Below are positions 26,005 through 35,112 of a DNA stretch of 64,000 nt, one piece after another. The stretch's first letter is position 1. Each line of letters opens with the position of its first letter. Origin of the DNA: an uncultured Erythrobacter sp. (GTDB lineage: Bacteria; Pseudomonadota; Alphaproteobacteria; Sphingomonadales; Sphingomonadaceae). Made by a program: the position numbers and the translations under genes. The notes under the pieces are model-generated. The model was not told the origin of the DNA. It did not search any database and saw only the letters and a program-made list of their open reading frames with translations. Where the stretch lies: the NCBI GenBank assembly GCA_947503275.1, contig CANNCZ010000002.1, positions 1,136,733 through 1,200,732 on the forward strand, read 5' to 3'.

Positions 26005-27849
26005 CTAAGGCTGGGATTGCGGAGTGGGCCGATACCAGACTGGCGATGAATAGGCGCGCTCCTGTATCCACTGCGGAACGCCTTGCGGAGGCGCAATTCC
26101 GTATCGTTCGGCGTCGATTGTCGTCCATCGTTTGGTCGGCATTTGCAGCAGCCGAACATAGTAAAACGACCGCTGAACAGGATCGAAATCCGGATCGCGC
26201 CAGAACACGTCCATTGCTGGCACACCGTCATCCGATGCGATCTCGATATCATAGACCTTTTCTTGAAGGTCCCCATCATCGCCGAGCCAGCCTTTAACAA
26301 TCTGCGTGCGCTCAAGCATGGCGCCTTCGGGGTCTTTCAGGGCGCGGATAAGAAACGTCGGTGAGGCCGAACCGTTCTGACGCTGCAAGACACCCCCCAT
26401 CGGCACGCCGAAGGCGTATCCATGCTCGGCGAAGTCATCCTTGGCGAAGTCCGCCGCCGAGAAATCCCAGCCCACGAACAGCCGCAAGCGTATGCGCGGA
26501 CCCGTGGTTGCGTAGACTTCACGCCGCATGAGAGCGTCGAAAATCTCCTCACGCGTGTTCGCCCGCGCCCACACGGCGGTGTAGCCCGAAGCCGACAGTC
26601 CGGCATTCGCCCAAAGGTTGCCGCCCATCTGGTTGCTCGACCGCTCGGGTCCAGGCTCAGAGTCGCGAAACTTGCCCCAGAAATTGTCATCATCGGCGGT
26701 GGCAAGCGCGGTGTGCGCATCGGTTGAACCGATCAGCCCAAACTCATAGGGATTCACACCGAGCCGATCGCCGTATCGCAGTCCCTTTTTAAGGCCTTCG
26801 CGCGCATATTCACCCGCGAGACTTTCGCGCGCGACGCTTAGATCCTCGCTGCGTGGTCGCATGGTGATGTCGGTTTCGTACCAGGTTTCAAAATCAGCAA
26901 AACGATCATCGGGCGACAGGAGCGGGTGCGCCTCGCCATCGCCTTTGACCTGAGTGACTTCGTAGAGCGGCTCCCATCGCTGTCTGCGTGCGGCATAATC
27001 CGTTGTCAGAGGCGAACCATCGAGCGTTTCGTCATCGAACATGAGGCCGCCTGACAGATTGCCATTGTGCGCTATGGCCAACACCTGCCCACCTGTGCCC
27101 GCTTCGTATCTCGCAAGATAATCCCAAAGGTCTTCGGGATCGTCGCTGTCCAATGCCGAAAATGGCATAATCTTGCGCGTTCGCTCGGGTCCATCTCGAA
27201 AAACGACCACACGATGGAGGTTCCTCCCGCCCGGCATTGAGGTCCATTCATATCCCGCCAGCGTCGTGAATTCTCCGGGACGATAGTACGCTTCGGCAGC
27301 ATCGATCATGTCGTGCCAGATCATTCGCTGGTGGTTTTCGCCGGGAAGGTCCATCGGCTTTTGACGGGTGACCATTGCGACATAATCTTGCATGACCTGT
27401 CGCAGACCGCCTTCGGAATCCATATAACTGACCCACCGTTCGCCAAGCTCGGTTTCCAGTATTCTCGCATCGCGCTCTCGAACGGAACTCAACACGCCAA
27501 GATACTCAGCGTGATCAGCGACCATCAAAAAATCGAGGGGACGCGCAAGCTGAGCCCGCTTTCCGCTTGAGGCGACGACTGCCTGTCCCATCGCAAAACG
27601 ATAGGCATCGGCAGGCCCGAGCCGCTCGTTACCGAGGCTGTTGCTGTCAAACGAAAGATTGGAATGGACGTGAAGGTCTCCCCACAAAACCATGTCCGGG
27701 GGTCCATTCGGTTGCGGCTGTATAGCTGATGAAACCTCGATTTCAGGCGCTGGGTTGCCGCAACCGCTCAAAGCGAAGCCGAGCCCTGCGACGAGTGCGA
27801 CCAGAGCCGTTCGATTGTTTGATGGAAGCCAGTTCAGAATACCGCCCAT
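26005..27849 (-). CDS. DUF3604 PHP-like metallohydrolase lipoprotein
   Basis: 614 residues from ATG 27849, with AAAGGA upstream. The lipobox LSGC anchors it in the envelope. DUF3604 signatures are clear: LWGDLHVHSNLSFDSNSLG, FLMVADHAEYLGVLS, LAGYEWTSMPGG and GSTDAHTALATADDDNFWG, whose His/Asp residues resemble a PHP-type metal centre. No member function is known to me. Being next to a TonB receptor suggests it acts on an imported substrate at the cell surface or in the periplasm. It is first in a two-gene operon with the TetR regulator. Confidence 0.88.
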   Translation of the reverse strand: MGGILNWLPSNNRTALVALVAGLGFALSGCGNPAPEIEVSSAIQPQPNGPPDMVLWGDLHVHSNLSFDSNSLGNERLGPADAYRFAMGQAVVASSGKRAQLARPLDFLMVADHAEYLGVLSSVRERDARILETELGERWVSYMDSEGGLRQVMQDYVAMVTRQKPMDLPGENHQRMIWHDMIDAAEAYYRPGEFTTLAGYEWTSMPGGRNLHRVVVFRDGPERTRKIMPFSALDSDDPEDLWDYLARYEAGTGGQVLAIAHNGNLSGGLMFDDETLDGSPLTTDYAARRQRWEPLYEVTQVKGDGEAHPLLSPDDRFADFETWYETDITMRPRSEDLSVARESLAGEYAREGLKKGLRYGDRLGVNPYEFGLIGSTDAHTALATADDDNFWGKFRDSEPGPERSSNQMGGNLWANAGLSASGYTAVWARANTREEIFDALMRREVYATTGPRIRLRLFVGWDFSAADFAKDDFAEHGYAFGVPMGGVLQRQNGSASPTFLIRALKDPEGAMLERTQIVKGWLGDDGDLQEKVYDIEIASDDGVPAMDVFWRDPDFDPVQRSFYYVRLLQMPTKRWTTIDAERYGIAPPQGVPQWIQERAYSSPVWYRPTPQSQP

Positions 27850-27904
27850 GCTATCCTTTCCGCCTCGCGCAGGCACTCACTATTTTGACGATAGAGCAGC
27901 CCAG

Positions 27905-27935
27905 TCGGTTTATATAAACTCGGATTTATAAAAAC
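27905..27935. promoter_or_regulatory. Probable TetR operator between divergent genes
   Basis: A perfect 12-bp palindrome GTTTATATAAAC (27908-27919) lies in a 15-base unit TCGGTTTATATAAAC that is nearly repeated directly behind (TCGGATTTATAAAAAC, from 27920). The tandem AT-rich half-sites lie between the DUF3604/tetR operon and the TonB receptor gene. Binding is inferred. Confidence 0.6.
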
Positions 27936-27988
27936 AGATACGCCGGGAATGCAATCAATAATCCGGCGACATGAGGGAGGGTATGGGA

Positions 27989-30205
27989 ATGCGTAGAATT
28001 CAGATGGCGCTGATGGGTAGCACGCTGCTCGCTGGAGCGTTCGGTCCGCAAGCGGTCATGGCTCAGGACAATGAGACGACTGCGACCGATGATGGCCCTG
28101 TCATCGTCGTCACCGGACGCCTGCGCGGCGAAGAGGCGCTGCAGGATGTCCCGCTCGCCGTTACAGTCGTGAGCCCGGAACAGCTGCAGGCACAAGGCGC
28201 TTTAACGATTGAGGATGTGGAAACGCTTGCTCCCAACCTCATCATTGACCCGGTTGCCGCAGGTCCGGGTGGCGGTGCGATCTCGCTGCGCGGGGTCAGC
28301 TTCGAAGATATTGAGAAGAGTTTTGAGCCGACAGTTGGCGTGGTGATCGACGGCGTTTTTATCGGCACGAACACGGCTCAATTGACGAACGCGTTCGACT
28401 TTCAACAGGTCGAGGTGCTGCGCGGCCCCCAAGGCACTCTTTTCGGGCGTAACACGATCGGCGGCGTCATCAACATCCAGCGCTCGCGTCCGACTAAGGA
28501 ATTCGGAGCGCGCGGCGAGGTCACCTTCGGCAATTACGGACGCCGCGAACTCAACGGCGTGCTGAATGTCGGTGACGGCGACGTCTTTGGATTGAAAGTC
28601 TTCGGATATGATCGTGAATTCGATGGTTTTTACGACAACGTAACTCTGGGCGTGGACGCTGGGTCAAACTCCAACACCAATATCGGTGCAACCTTGCTGG
28701 TGGAGCCTACGTCCGACCTCGAATTTCTCATCACCGCCGAATATTCGGAGATCGGCGGCGACCCGGCTGTTTCATCGCTTTCTCAGGATACCGATGTTCT
28801 TTGCATTGCCCTCGGCGCTGTCATTCCCGAGCAGTGTAACCGTGATCTTGAAGACGATCTCTATACCGTGTTCTCCAATGAGCTGGGATCGATCGAGTTC
28901 GATGAATTTGCGATTTCGGGCCAAGTCAATTGGGACATTGGCGACCTTCGGCTGACATCGATCACGGCACTGCGCGATTCAGACGAACGCGTCATCCAAG
29001 ACTTTGACGGATCCTCGATTCCGTTTTTCCAGACAGACCGCGCTCAGGATTATCGCCAGTTCAGTCAGGAACTTCGGCTTGGGGGTGAATTCGCGCCGGG
29101 CATCAACGGTGTGGTTGGTCTGTTTTACTTTGAGAACGAATACCAGCTCGACCAGACCACGACCCTGCCCGGCGGGGTTTCGGTCAATCCCATGACCGAT
29201 CACGAAGTCGAATCCTTCGCGATCTTCGCCGACGCGGACGTCGACCTGACTGACAGGCTGCGATTGAGCCTGGGCGCCCGGTATTCGTGGGATGACAAGG
29301 AGTTCACACGGACACTGGCACCGGGGGCGGTGTTCTCCAATGAGGAGAGTTGGGAGGAATTTACGCCGCGCGTGAGCCTCGATTACGACCTGACCGAAGA
29401 TAATCTGGTCTACGCGTCCTATTCCCGCGGGTATCGCGCAGGCGGCTTCAATGGTCGCGCCAACAGCCCGTCGGCGGTCGCCACATCTTTCGAGCCTGAA
29501 ACCGTCGACTCTTTTGAGATCGGCTCAAAGAACTCGTTCGCAAATGGCGATTTTATCATCAATTTCGCAGCATTCTATGCAACCTATGACGATAAGCAGG
29601 AGGATGTCGTTCAGGCGACTCCGGCGGGATCGGCGAATCCGCAAGAAACCGTGACACTCAACGCGGCGAGCGCTGAGATTAAAGGGCTAGAGGTCGATGT
29701 TCGGGCCCAGCTGTTCGAAGGCTTCTCGCTCACCGCTTCTCTTGGCCTGCTTGATGCAGATTACGAGAACTTCTTCATCGACCTGAACCTCGACGGCGAT
29801 CAGGATCCCGGAGAAGACGCTTCCTCGCGTAGCTTGCGTCGCACCCCAGATGTGACGTTCTCAATTGCGGCGAATTACGAGACCGAGGTATCGCAAAACA
29901 GCGAGATCGGGTTGAATGTCCGGTTCAATACGACGAGCTCCTATCAAACGACAATCGTAGCCGCTCCGGGGAATTTCGGAGCCAACGATCCACGCGCGTT
30001 GCATCCTGCCACATCGGACCTCTCAGCAGCCCTGACCTACACGTTTTTCACGGGTGATGATTCCGAGATTTATGTGCGAGTGTTTGGGCGCAACCTAACC
30101 GATGAGAGAGGCATATCCTCCGCCCTGCCGGTCGCCGGATTGTTTACGTTCGGAACAGGAATTCCGCCGCGGCAGTACGGCGTGTCCGCCGGTTTCAACT
30201 TCTAG
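27989..30205 (+). CDS. TonB-dependent outer-membrane receptor
   Basis: 738 residues from ATG 27989, chosen because GGAGGG lies seven bases upstream; ATGs at 27971 and 27983 are in frame. A signal peptide (MALMGSTLLAGAFGPQAVMA) is followed by a TonB-box-like segment PVIVVTGR, a plug domain (VEVLRGPQGTLFGRNTIGGV) and a 22-strand barrel ending in the aromatic terminus YGVSAGFNF. It imports an unknown ligand across the outer membrane. The divergent DUF3604/TetR genes are probably one substrate module with it. Confidence 0.93.
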   Translation: MRRIQMALMGSTLLAGAFGPQAVMAQDNETTATDDGPVIVVTGRLRGEEALQDVPLAVTVVSPEQLQAQGALTIEDVETLAPNLIIDPVAAGPGGGAISLRGVSFEDIEKSFEPTVGVVIDGVFIGTNTAQLTNAFDFQQVEVLRGPQGTLFGRNTIGGVINIQRSRPTKEFGARGEVTFGNYGRRELNGVLNVGDGDVFGLKVFGYDREFDGFYDNVTLGVDAGSNSNTNIGATLLVEPTSDLEFLITAEYSEIGGDPAVSSLSQDTDVLCIALGAVIPEQCNRDLEDDLYTVFSNELGSIEFDEFAISGQVNWDIGDLRLTSITALRDSDERVIQDFDGSSIPFFQTDRAQDYRQFSQELRLGGEFAPGINGVVGLFYFENEYQLDQTTTLPGGVSVNPMTDHEVESFAIFADADVDLTDRLRLSLGARYSWDDKEFTRTLAPGAVFSNEESWEEFTPRVSLDYDLTEDNLVYASYSRGYRAGGFNGRANSPSAVATSFEPETVDSFEIGSKNSFANGDFIINFAAFYATYDDKQEDVVQATPAGSANPQETVTLNAASAEIKGLEVDVRAQLFEGFSLTASLGLLDADYENFFIDLNLDGDQDPGEDASSRSLRRTPDVTFSIAANYETEVSQNSEIGLNVRFNTTSSYQTTIVAAPGNFGANDPRALHPATSDLSAALTYTFFTGDDSEIYVRVFGRNLTDERGISSALPVAGLFTFGTGIPPRQYGVSAGFNF

Positions 30206-30222
30206 CGGCTACCGAGCCCAAC

Positions 30223-30284
30223 TGACGTCTCAGCTCTCGAGACGTCACCCCGGGGAGCTGCGTTGCGACGCAGCTCCCTTTTTT
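30223..30284 (+). terminator. Double hairpin terminator of the receptor gene
   Basis: A 9-bp inverted repeat (30223-30231 with 30239-30247) is followed by a stronger 10-bp stem GGGAGCTGCG/CGCAGCTCCC (30253-30262 with 30269-30278) and six T residues. The second hairpin alone is a complete intrinsic terminator. Confidence 0.92.
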
Positions 30285-30408
30285 CCGACAACTTTCCTGT
30301 CGGATCGGCGCTCGCGAAGTTCGTGGCGCTTGGCCTGCGCCTAAACATTGAGAATTCTCTTCGAAGTGAGTCGTCGGCCAAGTGTCTGTTGCGCGCTCAA
30401 AATTAGGA

Positions 30409-30482
30409 AAAGCGGACGGTCCGCAAGCGGCCCAATTCAAGCCAATCTGCGATGTCTGAAATGGGGGTGGAAGCGGACATTG
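30409..30482 (+). repeat. Dispersed intergenic repeat, copy 1
   Basis: Contains AAGCGGAC, a GGCCCAATT core (30429-30437) and the exact 16-mer GGGGGTGGAAGCGGAC (30463-30478). The same 16-mer occurs in inverse orientation at 48038-48053. It lies between the receptor terminator and the sqrR-like promoter; the rest of 30285-30505 holds nothing else recognisable. Confidence 0.65.
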
Positions 30483-30505
30483 GTCCATGCCGACTTCCAC
30501 AAGCC

Positions 30506-30547
30506 TTGACCATCGACGTTTATTTGCTTATTTGCGCATTTATGCAA
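30506..30547 (+). promoter_or_regulatory. Promoter and likely operator of the persulfide operon
   Basis: TTGACC (30506-30511) and TATTTG (30529-30534) are 17 bases apart, a sigma-70-like spacing. The palindrome-like TTGCGCATTTATGCAA (30532-30547) overlaps the predicted transcript start, where an ArsR repressor would block initiation. The transcript would start within a base or two of ATG 30542, suggesting leaderless translation. All predicted from sequence. Confidence 0.5.
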
Positions 30548-30886
30548 TTAAAGGAAATGGAACAGACGGCCTCTCATGTCAGTGGTCTACTCAGGCTGCT
30601 CTCGCATAAAGATCGGTTGATGGCACTTTGCCATCTCGCTCAAGGCGAAATGGCAGCAGGCGCATTGGCCGAGGCGGTGGGAATGAAACCGCCTGCCATG
30701 TCGCAACAGCTCGCGATCCTGCGCCGCGAGGGGATCGTCGCTTCGCGCCGTGATGGACAAACGATCTATTACCGGATCGACAACGAAGACGCGGTCGCAA
30801 TTATGGGATTTCTCTATGAGCGATTCTGCGGCGATGGAGCCAATAGCAACGCCGCTTCTAAAACATCGGTCGAGGAATGTGCATGA
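30542..30886 (+). CDS. sqrR: SqrR/BigR-type persulfide-sensing ArsR repressor
   Basis: 114 residues from ATG 30542. The winged helix includes LAEAVGMKPPAMSQQLAILR and the wing ASRRDGQTIYYRI. Cysteines at 30 (MALCHLAQGE) and 96 (ERFCGDG) are 66 residues apart, the same spacing as the persulfide-sensing pair C41/C107 of Rhodobacter SqrR; a third, C113, is near the end. The family derepresses sulfide-oxidation genes when a polysulfide bridge forms. ATG 30557 is an alternative, but its AAGGA is only 1 base away. It heads a five-gene operon. Confidence 0.82.
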   Translation: MQLKEMEQTASHVSGLLRLLSHKDRLMALCHLAQGEMAAGALAEAVGMKPPAMSQQLAILRREGIVASRRDGQTIYYRIDNEDAVAIMGFLYERFCGDGANSNAASKTSVEECA

Positions 30887-31752
30887 TGGCCAGCCCTATC
30901 GTCACTTCGTTCTTCGATGAGGCCACGAACAATATCAGTCATATCGCCGCTGACCCGGAAACCGGGCGCTGCGCGATCATTGATCCCTTGCTCGATTACG
31001 ATGCCGCTTCGGGTCGCACCTCGACGGCAAGTGCAGATAAACTGATCGATCATATCCAGTCCCGCGCACTTAATGTCGCTTGGATTATCGATACGCATAT
31101 CCATGCCGATCACATTTCGGCTGCGCACTACCTCAAAGACAAACTCGGCGGGAAGGTGGCGACCGGCGAGCACATTTCTGAAGTTCAGAAAGTGTTTGGA
31201 GACCTCTTCGGTGCGGAAGCCAGCTTTCGCTATGACGGTTCGCAATTTGACCATCTTTTTGTCGATGGCGAGACCTATAAGATCGGCAACATTGCTGCGA
31301 GCGCGTTGCACACTCCGGGCCATACGCCAGCTTGCATGACACATGTGATCGGCGATGCGGCATTTGTCGGTGATACGCTTTTCATGCCCGACTACGGTAC
31401 AGCCCGTTGCGACTTTCCGGGAGGTGACGCCAGCGCGCTCTATCATTCGATCCAACGTATTTTTGCTCTGCCAGATGATACCCGCATCTTTCTCAACCAC
31501 GACTATTTGCCGCTCGAGCGTAGCGTATTTTGCTGGCAATCAAGCGTCGCACTTCAAAAGCGCGACAATATCCACGTACATGATGGTATTAACGAAGAAG
31601 AGTTTGTTACCATGCGCAATGCGCGAGATGTGAAACTTTCAACGCCAAAGCTGATGATCCCTTCGGTGCAGGTGAATATGCGTGCAGGGGAATTTCCTCC
31701 ACCTGAGGGCAATGGCATTAGCTATCTCAAAGTTCCGGTGGACACGCTATGA
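30883..31752 (+). CDS. MBL-fold persulfide dioxygenase-like protein
   Basis: 289 residues. The metallo-beta-lactamase motif THIHADH (71-77) with later HTPGHTP, GDTLFMPDYG and LNHDY is typical of ETHE1/Blh-type enzymes, which oxidise glutathione persulfide to sulfite using one iron. ATG 30883 overlaps the sqrR stop as ATGA, with GAGGA six bases upstream. No rhodanese domain is fused. The position directly behind a SqrR-type repressor supports the persulfide assignment over other MBL hydrolases. Confidence 0.88.
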   Translation: MMASPIVTSFFDEATNNISHIAADPETGRCAIIDPLLDYDAASGRTSTASADKLIDHIQSRALNVAWIIDTHIHADHISAAHYLKDKLGGKVATGEHISEVQKVFGDLFGAEASFRYDGSQFDHLFVDGETYKIGNIAASALHTPGHTPACMTHVIGDAAFVGDTLFMPDYGTARCDFPGGDASALYHSIQRIFALPDDTRIFLNHDYLPLERSVFCWQSSVALQKRDNIHVHDGINEEEFVTMRNARDVKLSTPKLMIPSVQVNMRAGEFPPPEGNGISYLKVPVDTL

Positions 31753-32195
31753 TGCTGCCCGGATTTCCATATGCGATGCCGGTCGAAGGCTTTGTTGGTG
31801 GTTTGCTAATTGGGCTTGCAGCGGCGCTCATGCTGCTGGGTTCCGGTCGGATTGCCGGTATCAGCGGAATTGCTGCGCGAGCCATGATGCTCAGCAAATC
31901 GGGTGCAACAATTCCTGCCGCTTGGCTGTTTGTGGTCGGGCTTCTTTTGGGTGCTTTGGTGGTGCATGTGACTGTCGCACCGATTGCCACTGAATTTCCT
32001 CCATCGACATGGATGCTGATTGCTGGCGGCTTGATTGTGGGTTTCGGCACACGTCTCGGCAGCGGCTGCACCAGTGGGCACGGCGTGTGCGGCATGGCAC
32101 GTCTTTCCCCACGTTCGCTTATTGCAACGGCGACTTTGATCGCAAGCGGAACTGCGACGGTCGCTATCGCCAATGTTATAGGTTGGGGGTGGTAA
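31749..32195 (+). CDS. YeeE/YedE family sulfur transporter, first half
   Basis: 148 residues with four hydrophobic helices. The conserved motif GSGCTSGHGVCGMARLS carries cysteines used by YeeE-type channels to pass thiosulfate or persulfide sulfur. ATG 31749 overlaps the dioxygenase stop as ATGA. In many bacteria the YeeE/YedE protein is encoded as two small genes, as here with the next gene. Transport direction and substrate are inferred from the operon. Confidence 0.87.
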   Translation: MMLPGFPYAMPVEGFVGGLLIGLAAALMLLGSGRIAGISGIAARAMMLSKSGATIPAAWLFVVGLLLGALVVHVTVAPIATEFPPSTWMLIAGGLIVGFGTRLGSGCTSGHGVCGMARLSPRSLIATATLIASGTATVAIANVIGWGW

Positions 32196-32605
32196 TGCGC
32201 GAGTTTGTCATCGCATTGGCTTCAGGCACTTTGTTTGGCGGCGGCCTCGCCATATCCGGGATGATGGACCCATCACGTGTGCGCGGTTTTCTCGATATCT
32301 TCGGCGCATGGGACCCGACGTTGGCGTTTGTGATGGGCGGAGCGGTCTTGGTTATGGTTGTCGCGTGGGCGGTCCAACGCGGCCTCGCCAAACCATACTT
32401 TGCAAGCAACTTTAAACTGCCGGACACTCAGCGCATTGATCGAAAGCTCATTGGTGGTGCCGTCTTGTTTGGCGTTGGATGGGGGCTTGCCGGTTTATGC
32501 CCTGGCCCAGCGCTTGGCGCGCTAATCATCGAACCGATTTCTGCTGGGATATTCGTTGCCAGCATGGCGGCAGGCATGACCCTATACCGGCTCTTCACCG
32601 CGTGA
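32195..32605 (+). CDS. YeeE/YedE second half (DUF6691 family)
   Basis: 136 residues, four predicted membrane helices. ISGMMDPSRVRGFLDI and GWGLAGLCPGPAL are the conserved motifs of this half, with a cysteine in the second. The start ATG shares its A with the preceding TAA (TAATG). With the preceding gene it should form one full transporter. It is in line with the sulP start at GTG 32602. Confidence 0.87.
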   Translation: MREFVIALASGTLFGGGLAISGMMDPSRVRGFLDIFGAWDPTLAFVMGGAVLVMVVAWAVQRGLAKPYFASNFKLPDTQRIDRKLIGGAVLFGVGWGLAGLCPGPALGALIIEPISAGIFVASMAAGMTLYRLFTA

Positions 32606-34410
32606 CACAAGCGTCAGCCGAACCCGGTGTTGCACCCAGTACAAAGCCGACCGGCATGCGCCAATTCTTTCCAATCCTCGATTGGGGTCGAGCCTACAAC
32701 CGCGCAGTCTTCGCGGATGACCTCATGGCGGCCGTGATCGTTACGATTATGTTGATCCCGCAAAGCCTTGCTTACGCATTGCTGGCAGGTTTGCCGCCGG
32801 TTGTGGGACTGTATGCCTCTATCGCGCCATTGTTGCTCTATACGATATTTGGAACCAGCCGGACACTTGCGGTTGGACCTGTTGCCGTAATCTCGTTGAT
32901 GACGGCTTCAGCAGCGGGAGCGGTGGCCGCTCAAGGCACGGCAGAATATCTTGAGGCGGCCGTTACGCTTGCTATGCTATCTGGCGTCATACTGGCGGTG
33001 CTCGGCCTAATTCGCGCAGGTTTCCTCGCCAACCTCCTCTCGCACCCTGTAATTAGCGGCTTCATCACGGCATCGGGCATCCTGATCGCTACAAGCCAAG
33101 TCAAACACATTCTGGGCGTATCGGCGAACGGTGACAACTGGCCCGGAATGCTAGGATCATTGGCCGCTTCAATTGGCGACACCAACGTTTGGACGCTAGC
33201 GATTGGCATTCCAGCGACCTTGTTTCTCTTCTGGGTGCGCAAGGGGGCAAAGTCCGTCTTAGAACGCCTTGGTCTACCAAAGCGTTTGGCCGATATGATC
33301 GTCAAGACTGGGCCGATCATTGCTGTTGTCTTCACAATTCTTGCGGTCGTTCTTTTCGATCTCGAAGCCAACGGCGTCGCGGTTGTTGGCGCAATCCCTC
33401 AAGGTCTCCCGCCCTTTACAGTGCCAAGCGCTGACCTTTCGCTGATCGAGCAACTCTGGCTGCCTGCCCTCCTGATTTCCATCATCGGTTTCGTCGAGAG
33501 TGTTTCGGTCGCTCAAACACTCGCTGCCAAGCGCCGCCAACGCATTTCACCCAATCAGGAACTCATCGGGCTTGGCTCCGCAAACATCGCGAGCGCCTTT
33601 TCTGGGGGATACCCAGTTACAGGCGGATTTGCTCGCTCGGCTGTCAATTTCGATGCGGGGGCGCAGACCCCGGCGGCAGGGGCATACACAGCTGGAGGAA
33701 TTGCCTTAGCGACTGTATTCCTGACACCGCTGCTCTTTCATCTTCCCATCGCGACATTGGCAGCGACGATTATTGTCGCGGTTTTGAGCCTTGTTGATCT
33801 CAAGACGCCCGGCCAGCTGTGGCGCTATTCCAAGGCGGATTTCGCGGCGCACTTGACGACTATCCTGATCACTTTACTCGCCGGTGTAGAAGCGGGGGTA
33901 ATTACTGGAGTGGGAGTCGGCCTCGTCCTCTATCTGTGGCGCGCTAGCAGGCCGCACGCCGCCATCATCGGGCGGGTTCCGGAAACCGAGCATTTCCGCA
34001 ATGTCGAGCGGTACAAGGTCTTTGCAGTGCCGCATGTGCTTTCGATTCGGATCGATGAAGCGCTGACCTATCTAAATGCCCGCTGGCTTGAAGAATATGT
34101 GCTCGAACGTGTCGCTGAAAGGCCTGTGCTGCGCCATGTCATATTGATGTGCAGCGCAGTGAATGAGATTGACGCGTCAGGATTGGAAAGTCTCGAAGCG
34201 ATCAACCATCGTTTGGGCGATGGTGGGATTGGACTGCATCTTTCAGAAGTGAAAGGTCCGGTCATGGATCGCCTGAAGCGAACTCATTTCGTCAAGCAAC
34301 TCAACGGCCAGGTCTACCTCACGCAAGACAAGGCATTTATTGAGGTTTCTTCTGATACCGGAGAGCCACCAGAGCCAGTCGATCACTATATGGCACGCGG
34401 ACTAATCTGA
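32602..34410 (+). CDS. SulP family anion transporter with STAS domain
   Basis: 602 residues from GTG 32602, which overlaps the previous stop as GTGA; the in-frame ATG 32653 is an alternative. The first helix pair carries LMAAVIVTIMLIPQSLAYAL and GLPPVVGLYASIAPLL, the SulP signature. About 12-14 helices follow, then a cytoplasmic STAS domain (HVILMCSAVNEIDASGLES). It probably moves sulfate or sulfite, the end product of persulfide oxidation, out of or into the cell. It is the last gene of the sqrR operon. Confidence 0.93.
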   Translation: MTQASAEPGVAPSTKPTGMRQFFPILDWGRAYNRAVFADDLMAAVIVTIMLIPQSLAYALLAGLPPVVGLYASIAPLLLYTIFGTSRTLAVGPVAVISLMTASAAGAVAAQGTAEYLEAAVTLAMLSGVILAVLGLIRAGFLANLLSHPVISGFITASGILIATSQVKHILGVSANGDNWPGMLGSLAASIGDTNVWTLAIGIPATLFLFWVRKGAKSVLERLGLPKRLADMIVKTGPIIAVVFTILAVVLFDLEANGVAVVGAIPQGLPPFTVPSADLSLIEQLWLPALLISIIGFVESVSVAQTLAAKRRQRISPNQELIGLGSANIASAFSGGYPVTGGFARSAVNFDAGAQTPAAGAYTAGGIALATVFLTPLLFHLPIATLAATIIVAVLSLVDLKTPGQLWRYSKADFAAHLTTILITLLAGVEAGVITGVGVGLVLYLWRASRPHAAIIGRVPETEHFRNVERYKVFAVPHVLSIRIDEALTYLNARWLEEYVLERVAERPVLRHVILMCSAVNEIDASGLESLEAINHRLGDGGIGLHLSEVKGPVMDRLKRTHFVKQLNGQVYLTQDKAFIEVSSDTGEPPEPVDHYMARGLI

Positions 34411-34421
34411 TTTGCTGCAAT

Positions 34422-34575
34422 GTCTGCAATTGGGTCGTGAACGGACAGGCTGCTTTCCGATGATCTCGGACCTGAAGCAGACAGTCGGCTTTCGGCCCAG
34501 CTCGAGCCACCGGTTGGCGACCAAAGCTGGGGGTGGAAGCGGCCCAACTGCTAATGGGTGGGAAGCGGGCATCGT
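34422..34575. repeat. Dispersed intergenic repeat, copy 2
   Basis: Holds GTCTGCAATTGGGTCGT (34422-34438), a one-mismatch copy of the 17-nt core on the opposite strand to later copies, and GGGGGTGGAAGCGG (34529-34542). It fills the gap between sulP and the next lipoprotein gene. Confidence 0.65.
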
Positions 34576-34631
34576 CCAATCTATGTCCATAGAGCTATGC
34601 CCCGGATCGCAATCGGCCTACTACATTTGTC

Positions 34632-35072
34632 ATGCTGAAGTTTTCGATGCCACTAGCGGCCATAGCTCTTCTTTGTGGGTGCAAGAACCAAACCGGCCAG
34701 GATTGGCTCGATCCCATATTAGTCAGCGACTATACTGAAAGAGCCGAGCTGACATATGCTTTTCGAGATGCAACCTCTTTTTGCGCTTTTGGCTGTATGC
34801 AGATTTGTGCCATGACGCCCGAACCTGAGGTGCACAACAAGCTGGCTGAAGAGAACTTCACCGCGTTCACTGGGCTGCGCGAGCGAGCAAGTGAGAGCGG
34901 TCTCTTGCTTGATTTACCGAGGAAACCTGGACCCATCATCATGCCATTGACCCCTCGAGACCTTAGTGAGGACGAAATCGGACCGACGAAACTTGAATGC
35001 ATAGAGAAGCATCGAGAGCACATCGACGGGATTGAGACCTTGCTGGACAGATTGGCTCCCAAAGAGCCTTAA
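34632..35072 (+). CDS. Cys-containing lipoprotein of unknown function
   Basis: 146 residues. The signal peptide has the lipobox LLCGC. The mature part contains FCAFGCMQICAM, a cluster of three cysteines, and a helical C-terminal region (ECIEKHREHIDGIETLLDRL). No family is recognised. Clustered cysteines could bind a metal or cofactor, which is inference only. It is flanked on both sides by dispersed repeats and no operon partner is evident. Confidence 0.6.
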   Translation: MLKFSMPLAAIALLCGCKNQTGQDWLDPILVSDYTERAELTYAFRDATSFCAFGCMQICAMTPEPEVHNKLAEENFTAFTGLRERASESGLLLDLPRKPGPIIMPLTPRDLSEDEIGPTKLECIEKHREHIDGIETLLDRLAPKEP

Positions 35073-35112
35073 ATGCCTTCCATTGTGGTCTTGATTTTCT
35101 GCTAGCTCCGAA

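Noticed and set aside
25989..26315. Upstream extension of the TetR frame
   Set aside because: It overlaps the DUF3604 coding region; ATG 25988 begins the normal TetR N-terminus.
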